Assembly (NCBI RefSeq): GCF_010868145.1
Contig: NZ_JAAGUY010000011.1
Span: forward strand, 110,817 to 174,816
DNA from: Nocardia cyriacigeorgica
Lineage (GTDB): Bacteria; Actinomycetota; Actinomycetes; Mycobacteriales; Mycobacteriaceae
Direction: 5' to 3'
Length of the DNA stretch: 64,000 nt
Below are positions 58,216-64,000 of the stretch, in pieces. Below the pieces are notes generated by a model that ran no database searches, was not told the DNA's origin, and worked only from the letters and a program-made list of their open reading frames with translations. The number at the start of each line of letters is the position of its first letter. Positions within the stretch are counted from its first letter, which is position 1. A program made the position numbers and the translations under genes.

Positions 58216-58567
58216 CGGACAATCCCTCCACATCCTCGTAGGCGCAACTGGTCGTTCGCCGACGGCTGACGAGCAGATCATCGGCGGTGCGCCACCACGC
58301 CGCCACCTCCGGATCCCGGCTCGCACCGAGCCGCTGGCGCCACCACCGCTCGGCGCCGTGCACCGTCCAGCTGACGGTGATCGTGTTCGATTGCTCGTTC
58401 AGCCACACCGGCGGGCTGACCAGCACCCGGTCCAATACCAACCCGCGGTCCCGCGCACCCGGTGCGTACTGCCGCAGGTACCTGTCGAGAAATGCCCGCC
58501 CCTGTCCGGGCGGGGCCACCATCTCGTCGACGATGTAAATCGCCGGTTCGTCCGCCGTCCCGCTCAT
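58208..58567 (-). CDS. Hypothetical protein, probable Dabb/NIPSNAP-like
   Basis: A 119-residue protein beginning MSGTADEPAIYIVDEMVAPP, with RYLRQYAPGARDRGLVLDRV and SPPVWLNEQSNTITVSWTVH. The strand-helix-strand pattern resembles a ferredoxin-like NIPSNAP or Dabb fold but I cannot assign it firmly. GGAG precedes the ATG at 58567. Translationally coupled to the Dabb gene; both are divergent from the MaoC pair across an operator. Confidence 0.62.
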   Translation of the reverse strand: MSGTADEPAIYIVDEMVAPPGQGRAFLDRYLRQYAPGARDRGLVLDRVLVSPPVWLNEQSNTITVSWTVHGAERWWRQRLGASRDPEVAAWWRTADDLLVSRRRTTSCAYEDVEGLSDV

Positions 58568-58650
58568 CGCGCTCCTCACCAGTGATTCCGGCGCGGGATC
58601 GCGCCGGCACCGTGCGATGGTCTGCGGACCGCCCTGCCCCGTGACGCACC

Positions 58651-58669
58651 GTTCCCGATCAGTGGGAAC
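58651..58669. promoter_or_regulatory. Cluster operator between Dabb and MaoC genes
   Basis: GTTCCCGATCAGTGGGAAC has 6-bp perfect arms GTTCCC/GGGAAC. It lies midway between the two divergent starts. Confidence 0.65.
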
Positions 58670-58734
58670 AGGGCAGGTCACCCGGCCCGGACCGGCTCTA
58701 CCGTGGCGTCAGGCTCTAGAGAAGGGATGTGGCG

Positions 58735-59151
58735 ATGGTGCATGTTGCGACGGTCGGTGGTCGCCTCGACCTCGAAGTGGACGCGGCCGGGATCCGCGAG
58801 TTCGCTGCTGCCACGCGGTCGCGGGCGGCGGCGCACACGACGGCCGACGCACCGGTTGTCCCGCCGACATTCCTGCCGGCACGACTGGCCCCGGCGGGGG
58901 AGCCCACCGCGGCTGACCATTGGCCGGGCATTCCGATCGAGCAGGACTACCGCTTCTTCGGCCCACCCCCGCGCGCAGGCGAACGGCTCACCGCGCAGTC
59001 GCGGATCGAACGCGTCTACGAAGTACTCGACGACAACGACAGCCCCGTGACCATGGTCGCGATGGTGACCCAGTACTTCGACCCCACCGGCCGCCTGGTC
59101 GCCGAATCATGGATGACCGGCACCCGTCCCACCTCGCAGGAGCCCGCATGA
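58735..59151 (+). CDS. MaoC-like hydratase, subunit 1 (FAS1_DH-type)
   Basis: A 138-residue hot-dog-fold protein of the N-terminal MaoC dehydratase type, with VPPTFLPARLAPAG, IPIEQDYRFFGPPPRAGERL and VTMVAMVTQYFDPTGRLVAE. These subunits lack the catalytic Asp-His and pair with a second MaoC subunit, as in mycobacterial HadAB or ChsH1-ChsH2 hydratases. ATG 58735 sits eight bases after GAAGGG. Its stop overlaps the next start (ATGA). Confidence 0.75.
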   Translation: MVHVATVGGRLDLEVDAAGIREFAAATRSRAAAHTTADAPVVPPTFLPARLAPAGEPTAADHWPGIPIEQDYRFFGPPPRAGERLTAQSRIERVYEVLDDNDSPVTMVAMVTQYFDPTGRLVAESWMTGTRPTSQEPA

Positions 59152-59528
59152 CCGCCACCACGCCCGCGCCTGCCACATTCGGCCCACTCACCGAAGCCGA
59201 TTTCGCCCAGTACCTGGACGCTGCGCGTGGCCCGGTGCCCACGACCGACAACGACCCGGCCGCACCGGATTTCACCGCTACTTCGGGCCCGCTTTCGGCG
59301 GCGCTGCTTTCCACCTATGCGACCGAGTGGCTCGGCGCCGACACCGTCCGCCGCTTCCGCACCCGATGCACCCGCCCACTGTGGCCGGGGGACACGCTCA
59401 CCTGCTCGGGATACGTTGTGCAGCAATATGTTCTGGATGGTGAGTCGTGCGTGGATGTCACCTTGGTCGGCACCGATCAGGATGGACGCGTTGCCGTCCG
59501 CGCGTGGGCGACGTTCGTGTGCGAATGA
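59148..59528 (+). CDS. MaoC-like hydratase, subunit 2
   Basis: A 126-residue hot-dog protein with FGPLTEADFAQYLDAARGPV and PGDTLTCSGYVVQQYV. The hydratase motif (D-x4-H) that normally follows the first strand is not obvious here (TTDNDPAAPDFTATSGPLSA), so activity may be altered. With the overlapping partner gene it would form an enoyl-CoA hydratase acting on a steroid-derived CoA ester (inference). Confidence 0.68.
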   Translation: MTATTPAPATFGPLTEADFAQYLDAARGPVPTTDNDPAAPDFTATSGPLSAALLSTYATEWLGADTVRRFRTRCTRPLWPGDTLTCSGYVVQQYVLDGESCVDVTLVGTDQDGRVAVRAWATFVCE

Positions 59529-59714
59529 ATCGCACGAGCTCGTCGACACGGCGGTAGCCGAGGCCGCTACCAGTGACGCGGCGCATCGCTCCGTTCTGCG
59601 CGAGCGCCACCGCGCACACGGGGAATGGACCGGGACCGCTTGGCCGAGCCGCTGCGCAGGACGGAGTCGGGCGGCAGGTTTCTGGACCTCGCAGGTCGTA
59701 GTCGGGCGCGGCGG

Positions 59715-60422
59715 TCAGGTGCGGATACTGAGAACACGTTCGACGAAGGCGGCCAGCGGCGCATGCAGTGCCGCAGGCAGATCCCCCAGCCCGTGGGCGT
59801 CGATGTGCTGGACACATAGCTCGTTGATGGCGCCGAGCAGCATGGTGATCTCGGCATCGGACAGCTCGGCAATGGGTAACCCCGCCTGCCTGGCATCGGC
59901 GAAAGCCTGCTGCAACGCGGCGGTATAGCGAGCGATTGCGGCGGTGCGCGCGCTTCGGATCGCCGGCGTCGCGCCGAGCGGCTGGAACAACAACATTTCG
60001 GTGACCTCGGGCGCCAATTGCAGGACGGCCAAGTAGCTGCCGATCATGGTGTCGAGGAGCCGATCGAGGTCCGCGAAGTCGATGCTGTCGCGCACGCCCG
60101 CGATAACCAGTTCATTGACCTCGAATGCCGCGAGGAACGCTTCTTCCTTCGACGAGAAATGCTTGTAGAACGTCTTTTTCGACACTTTGGCCGCGTCGAC
60201 GATCTGCTGGATGGTGGCAGGCCAGTAGCCGTGCGTGGCGACCACATACGCCGTAGCTCCCAATAGACGCCAGCGTTGATCTGTACGGACGTCCTCGCCG
60301 GAGAGCCCGCCGTGCCGCCGGGACTCGGGCGACAGCTTGTCCAATGGCACGCCGCTACGCAGCCGTGCCACCAGCTCTGCGAGTCTGCCCGTCGATTCCA
60401 CGCCCACCTGTTGCGCCTCCAT
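59715..60422 (-). CDS. TetR-family transcriptional regulator
   Basis: A 235-residue repressor-type protein. The helix-turn-helix is at ~residues 60-90 (YWPATIQQIVDAAKVSKKTF then YKHFSSKEEAFLAAF), preceded by an unusually long basic N-terminal arm of ~45 residues. The C-terminal ligand/dimer domain is helical. It is divergent from the alpha/beta hydrolase gene, with a near-perfect 9-bp-arm palindrome between the starts, so it likely represses itself and the hydrolase. Confidence 0.9.
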   Translation of the reverse strand: MEAQQVGVESTGRLAELVARLRSGVPLDKLSPESRRHGGLSGEDVRTDQRWRLLGATAYVVATHGYWPATIQQIVDAAKVSKKTFYKHFSSKEEAFLAAFEVNELVIAGVRDSIDFADLDRLLDTMIGSYLAVLQLAPEVTEMLLFQPLGATPAIRSARTAAIARYTAALQQAFADARQAGLPIAELSDAEITMLLGAINELCVQHIDAHGLGDLPAALHAPLAAFVERVLSIRT

Positions 60423-60447
60423 TCCTGCCGACTGTACTGTTCATTGA

Positions 60448-60467
60448 TGGAAACCAGTTGGTTTCCA
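60448..60467. promoter_or_regulatory. TetR operator
   Basis: TGGAAACCAGTTGGTTTCCA has perfect 9-bp arms around GT. It is 26 bases from the tetR start and 32 from the hydrolase start. Confidence 0.8.
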
Positions 60468-60498
60468 CGCATGGGTGCCCAGTCGTCGAGGAGCGGAA

Positions 60499-61368
60499 AT
60501 GCAACGATTCGAATTCGAGGACACCCACGTCGCCTATCTCGAGCGCGGAAGTGGAACGGCGGTCGTATTCCTGCACAACGCGGGTTCATCGCATGTCATC
60601 TGGCGCTCGCAGATCGAGGCCCTCGCTACCAGCCGTCAGATATACGCGCTCGATTTGTTCGGCTACGGCGAGTCCGGACGGCCGGGCGACGGCTACTCTC
60701 TCGACCGCTACGCCGCCATGATCGAGCGGTTCCTCGACGACCGGGGGATAGCGTCTGCGGCATTCGTCGGGAACTGTCTCGGGTCGGCCATCAGTCTGAC
60801 CGTTGCGCGTCGCGCGCCGGACCGGGTCGACGCCGTCGTCGCATGCAATCCGTTGACCGAGTCCACCGCACTTGCCGGCGATCTCGGACCACTGGCCCGT
60901 CTCGCACGCCACACACCATCGATCGGCGCCACAGCGGTGAGCGCGGTGACGCTGCCGCGCTGGTCGATCGATGCGATCGTCCGGTTCTGGTTCTCCGACG
61001 GCAAGGCGTTCGCCGCCGATCGCTCGATCGTGAACGACATCACCCGCTGGCCCGCACGTGCCCTGCTCGGATTGGTCAAAGATTTGAAATCCTATGCAGC
61101 ACTGGATAAATGGTCGGACGTCGATCGTGACGCGCTGCCGCCGGTATGCACGATCTGGGGTGCGGACAACCGGGTGCTCAGCGCCGAGTCTGGGCGTGTC
61201 CTCAATCAGAAGCTACAACCCCACCGCGCGGAGTTCCTCGCGCGGAGCGGTCACGTCCCGATGCTCGAACGCTCGGACGAGGTCACCTCGATCATCACCG
61301 AGTTCCTCGACGAGCATGTCCCCGCCGGTGCGACGGAACTCCCGGAAACGGATCGCTCCGGTAGGTAG
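60499..61368 (+). CDS. Alpha/beta hydrolase with cysteine at the nucleophile position
   Basis: A 289-residue alpha/beta hydrolase. Oxyanion strand VVFLHNAGSSHVIWRSQI, nucleophile elbow GNCLG with Cys93 where most have Ser, acid in IWGADNRVLSAE and base in RSGHVPMLERSDE. Cys nucleophiles occur in dienelactone hydrolases and some esterases. GAGGAG precedes the ATG at 60499. TetR-controlled by context. A role in hydrolysing an ester or lactone made by the Baeyer-Villiger enzyme is attractive but unproven. Confidence 0.83.
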   Translation: MQRFEFEDTHVAYLERGSGTAVVFLHNAGSSHVIWRSQIEALATSRQIYALDLFGYGESGRPGDGYSLDRYAAMIERFLDDRGIASAAFVGNCLGSAISLTVARRAPDRVDAVVACNPLTESTALAGDLGPLARLARHTPSIGATAVSAVTLPRWSIDAIVRFWFSDGKAFAADRSIVNDITRWPARALLGLVKDLKSYAALDKWSDVDRDALPPVCTIWGADNRVLSAESGRVLNQKLQPHRAEFLARSGHVPMLERSDEVTSIITEFLDEHVPAGATELPETDRSGR

Positions 61369-61517
61369 CTGTCAGGCCGAACCAGTGCGGATGCTCGCCA
61401 CCGCACCATGGCCCCAGGCTCGGCGAGCCGACGCAGATGTCGTCTTGCTGTGCCCGATACCACCTTATGGCGCGAAACTTTCTCGACCGCGGGATCGGGG
61501 GGCCGCCGCCAATGAGC

Positions 61518-62510
61518 TCAGCTTTCGGTGAGCTTGCGGATCAACTCGAAGGACCGCGCGCGCGCCTCGATGTCGTAGACGAGCGTATTGAGCATGATTT
61601 CGTCGGCCTTGGTCTCCTCGACCAGGCCCATGAGCTGGCGACGCACGGTGTCGGGGGAGCCGAGCAGTTGACCGGCGCGGCGCTGGTCGGCGAAATGGCG
61701 TTCGCGATCGTTGGCGGGGAAGTCGGCGGCCTCCTCCGGAGTGGGCAGTCTGCGCGGGCGCCCTGACATCAGATGCAGAAACGCCATCTCGCGCGGGCGG
61801 GACAGTAGTTCGGCCTGCTCATCGGTGTCGGCGCAGATGGCCGCCGCCGCGACCATGGCATGCGGGCGCTCCAGCTGCTCTGACGGGCGGAAGTTCTCGC
61901 GATACAACTCGAGTGCGGCGACGGTGTTGTTCGGACTGATGTGATGAGCGAAGGCGAATCGCACGCCGAGGATGGCCGCGACCTGTGCGCTATAGCCGCT
62001 GGAGCCGAGCAGCCAGATCTCCGGTTCGTCGTCCTGGCCGGGCGTCGCGGCGATGCCGTCCGGGCTGGTGCCGCGGAAGTAGGCGAGTAGGGCTGCCAGT
62101 TCCTGCGGAAACGACTCCGCCGACAAGCCGTCCTTGGTACGGCGCAGCGCAAGGGCTGTCGCCTGATCGGTTCCGGGAGCTCGTCCTATTCCGAGGTCGA
62201 TGCGTCCTGGGTGCAGTGCGTGCAGTGTCCCGAACTGTTCGGCCACCACGAGCGGTGCGTGGTTGGGCAACATCACGCCACCGGAGCCGACCCGGATACG
62301 GGAGGTCGCCGCGGCGAGGTGGGCCAGCAGCACGCTCGGCGCGGCGCTGGCGATTCCGGGCATGTTGTGGTGCTCGGCCACCCAGAACCGCGAATACCCC
62401 ATCGCCTCGGTCCGCTGCGCCAGCTCGGTCGTGGCGGCCAGCCCGTCACCGGCGGTGTTGCCTTCCTGCACGGGCGCCAGATCCAGCACGGAGAGTGGGA
62501 CGTTGATCAT
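61518..62510 (-). CDS. LLM-class flavin-dependent monooxygenase
   Basis: A 330-residue luciferase-like enzyme of the MsnO8/YhbW subgroup: LSVLDLAPVQEGNTAGDGLA, YSRFWVAEHHNMPGIASAAP, RIRVGSGGVMLPNHAPLVVA and GRIDLGIGRAPGTDQATALA. It uses reduced FMN and oxygen; the substrate is unknown. GAAGGAG precedes the ATG at 62510. It is not linked to the steroid genes by operators I could see. Confidence 0.87.
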   Translation of the reverse strand: MINVPLSVLDLAPVQEGNTAGDGLAATTELAQRTEAMGYSRFWVAEHHNMPGIASAAPSVLLAHLAAATSRIRVGSGGVMLPNHAPLVVAEQFGTLHALHPGRIDLGIGRAPGTDQATALALRRTKDGLSAESFPQELAALLAYFRGTSPDGIAATPGQDDEPEIWLLGSSGYSAQVAAILGVRFAFAHHISPNNTVAALELYRENFRPSEQLERPHAMVAAAAICADTDEQAELLSRPREMAFLHLMSGRPRRLPTPEEAADFPANDRERHFADQRRAGQLLGSPDTVRRQLMGLVEETKADEIMLNTLVYDIEARARSFELIRKLTES

Positions 62511-62691
62511 GGGGCTCCTTCGCGATTGCGTACCCCCGTTCGAACGCGCGGGTCGCCCGCGGTATTTCGCCTGGCTCATGAATGTGGCCAGCGAGATGGA
62601 GGACGCTCTAGAAACTGACCTATGGGTAAATTACGGTTAGGTCAATTGGCTACGATCGTAGATGGTGACCACCCCTACTGAGAGGAGTCCG

Positions 62692-63546
62692 ATGGCAACC
62701 GGACGTTTCGGAGCAGCCCTGCTGAACCCGCCCGCGCTCATACGCGCAGCCACGACGCTGCTGCGACCGGGGAGCGGCCAGGACATCGCCGGTAAGACGG
62801 TGCTGCTCACCGGCGCGTCATCGGGAGTGGGCAAGGTCGCGGCGCATAAGCTCGGCGCGCAGGGCGCGAACCTCGTCCTCGTTGCCCGTGGTGCGCAAGC
62901 GTTGGACGAGGTCCGTGACAGCGTCCGCGCCGCGGGCGGCAAGGCCGAGGCATTGGCCTATGACCTGGCCGACGGCGACGCCATCGAATCCCTCGCCGAA
63001 CAGGTCGGCGCCGAATTCGGGGCTGTGGACGTTCTTGTCAACAACGCGGGCCGTTCGATCCGGCGCCGCGCCGACGACGCGACCGACCGGTTCCACGACT
63101 ACGAGCGAACCATGGCCCTGAACTACTTCGGCGCAACCAGGCTCACCATGGCGTTGCTTCCGTCGATGCTCGATGCGCGCCGCGGGCACATCATCAACAT
63201 CGCCACCTGGGGTGTCGCAGCCGGATCGATGCCGATGTTCACCGCGTACCACGCCTCCAAGGCTGCGCTCGGTGCATTCGGCAGGAGTCTCGGCGCGGAG
63301 ACCCGACGTCACGGCGTGCACGTCACCACCATCGGATACCCGCTCATTCGTACAGAGATGATCGCGCCGACTGCCAAGTACGACGATGCCCCCGCATTGT
63401 CGGCCGACGCGGCCGCCGAGTGGATCCTCACCGCCATCCGCACTCGCCCGGTCGAGCTCTATCCGCGGTACGCCAGGCTTCTCCAGGCGATCGGCATGGC
63501 GTCGCCGCGGACCGTGGATGCGCTCGTCTGGCGCATGGGGATCTGA
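62692..63546 (+). CDS. SDR family oxidoreductase
   Basis: A 284-residue dehydrogenase. TGASSGVGKVA for the cofactor, NNAGRSIRRR and catalytic YHASK, with INIATW before it. Arg residues after strand 2 (VLVARGA) suggest NADP. The N-terminal ~30 residues (RFGAALLNPPALIRAATTLL) may be a membrane-associating helix, as in related SDRs of mycolic-acid bacteria. GAGGAG supports ATG 62692; the ATG at 62662 has TACGAT close upstream and might be a leaderless alternative. Confidence 0.85.
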   Translation: MATGRFGAALLNPPALIRAATTLLRPGSGQDIAGKTVLLTGASSGVGKVAAHKLGAQGANLVLVARGAQALDEVRDSVRAAGGKAEALAYDLADGDAIESLAEQVGAEFGAVDVLVNNAGRSIRRRADDATDRFHDYERTMALNYFGATRLTMALLPSMLDARRGHIINIATWGVAAGSMPMFTAYHASKAALGAFGRSLGAETRRHGVHVTTIGYPLIRTEMIAPTAKYDDAPALSADAAAEWILTAIRTRPVELYPRYARLLQAIGMASPRTVDALVWRMGI

Positions 63547-63554
63547 GGTCGGGA

Positions 63555-63620
63555 GGGCCCGAAAAGATTGATCTTGGTGTCCTGAGTCACATTCGTGTGA
63601 TCCGCACCGTTTTCGGGCCC
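63555..63620 (+). terminator. Long-range hairpin after the SDR gene
   Basis: GGGCCCGAAAA at 63555-63565 pairs with TTTTCGGGCCC at 63610-63620, with a 44-nt apical region. It lies 9 bases after the stop and probably terminates the SDR transcript before the rRNA promoters. Confidence 0.6.
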
Positions 63621-63666
63621 CGCCCAAGGTCGCTGACCAGCGGAAACATGATGGCGACGTGAGGAT

Positions 63667-63695
63667 TTGACGTAGCGTTGTCCGGCACGTAACTT
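63667..63695 (+). promoter_or_regulatory. rRNA operon promoter P1
   Basis: TTGACG and TAACTT are separated by 17 bases, close to the housekeeping sigma consensus. It lies ~200 bases before the leader boxA. Confidence 0.68.
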
Positions 63696-63794
63696 ATTCA
63701 ACGTCAGAGCGACACGGACACCGACCCGGAGCCCACAGGGCCTGGGAAACGAGGTAGGACGAGGAGCGCCTGACAAGCCGGTCGAAGAGCGGAT

Positions 63795-63822
63795 TTGACT
63801 CTGAGCCACTGATCGGTAAGCT
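63795..63822 (+). promoter_or_regulatory. rRNA operon promoter P2
   Basis: TTGACT and TAAGCT are separated by 16 bases. It is 128 bases downstream of P1, a tandem arrangement common in actinobacterial rrn operons. Confidence 0.68.
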
Positions 63823-63829
63823 AGAGAAC

Positions 63830-64000
63830 CTGCCTCACTGAAGCTCCTAGTCGAACACTAGGGCGGATGTTTGTGCGCCTGTTCTTTGAGAACTCAATAG
63901 TGTGTCGATGAATGTCAGTGCCAAATAATATATTTGGTTCCGGCCTCTCATACCCCCGTGTGTTGAGGTCGGACATTTAGTCAGCAAATCTTTTTGCTGG
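63830..64000 (+). ncRNA. rRNA operon leader (16S gene begins beyond the window)
   Basis: The sequence GTTCTTTGAGAACTCAATAG (63881-63900) is the antitermination boxA-type element of actinobacterial rrn leaders. Hairpins follow: CCAAATA/TATTTGG (63921-63937) and CAGCAAA/TTTGCTG (63982-63999). They probably belong to the boxA/boxB antitermination and RNase III processing regions. No 16S sequence is inside the window. Confidence 0.75.

Noticed and set aside
59529..59714. Short frames after the MaoC pair
   Set aside because: They overlap the TetR gene in antisense and have no motif or ribosome binding site.
36993..60000. Canonical KstR or KstR2 operator sites
   Set aside because: I looked for AAC-N-GTT and ACAAG-type palindromes near the hsa, ksh and kstD genes and saw none; the shared TCCCG motif is different.
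1..64000. tRNA genes, CRISPR arrays, insertion sequences or prophage
   Set aside because: I noticed no cloverleaf-like tRNA sequence, no regularly spaced repeats, and no transposase or integrase motifs.

Overview
The window is high-GC DNA from a mycolic-acid actinobacterium, most likely Nocardia or a close relative. The taxonomic signals are an EspG-type ESX chaperone, a DUF3558 lipoprotein, mycofactocin-coupled dehydrogenases, a PapA-like acyltransferase, F420/flavin luciferase-like oxidoreductases, an IdeR/DtxR-type iron box, and an actinobacterial rRNA operon leader at the right-hand end. Genes are dense, often overlapping by ATGA, and many have clear AGGAGG-type ribosome binding sites. 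I saw no tRNA, CRISPR array, insertion sequence or prophage.

Region 1 (1-5.3 kb): the 3' end of GTP-dependent PEP carboxykinase, a SulP anion transporter, a two-gene KhtTU-like K+/H+ antiporter, an orphan EspG and a GNAT acetyltransferase. Region 2 (5.3-17.2 kb) is a possible stress or conflict locus. It has a tandem-TerD protein and a tightly overlapping five-gene minus-strand operon: SWIM zinc protein, unknown 463-aa protein, VWA protein, MoxR-type AAA+ ATPase, DUF5682-like protein. A phytoene-desaturase-like oxidoreductase is divergent from it, followed by a membrane-anchored solute-binding-like protein. Region 3 (17.3-36 kb) is mixed. It includes a PQQ-type dehydrogenase lipoprotein, MHS and DHA2 transporters, luciferase-like enzymes, an SRPBCC-acyl-CoA synthetase fusion, a membrane metallophosphoesterase, a siderophore-interacting protein behind an iron box, an M50 protease, a PucR regulator beside a stand-alone copy of its N-terminal domain, a pirin gene remnant, and a DoxX protein with a twelve-fold 11-residue repeat.

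Region 4 (36-59.5 kb) is a steroid-ring degradation cluster. It holds KshB and KshA (3-ketosteroid 9-alpha-hydroxylase), two different KstD-type 1-dehydrogenases, a delta-5-3-ketosteroid isomerase, mycofactocin-type and ordinary SDRs, HsaA/HsaB (flavin monooxygenase and reductase), HsaC (extradiol dioxygenase), HsaD (meta-cleavage hydrolase), a Baeyer-Villiger monooxygenase, a MaoC hydratase pair, Dabb-like proteins, and PadR and IclR regulators. The genes are spread over several transcription units. Many of their intergenic regions carry the same palindrome, approximately TTCCCG-N5-CGGGAA, which I interpret as a shared operator. A small insert (39.9-44.6 kb) carries an ATP-grasp protein, an FMN reductase, an EamA exporter, a MarR regulator with two operators, and an MFS pump. 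The cluster lacks the canonical cholesterol uptake and side-chain genes, so it looks like a satellite steroid pathway, possibly for steroids with a C17 ketone or acetyl side chain (inference).

Region 5 (59.7-64 kb): a TetR regulator and divergent alpha/beta hydrolase with a shared operator, a luciferase-like monooxygenase, an SDR, and tandem promoters plus the leader of an rRNA operon whose 16S gene begins beyond the window.
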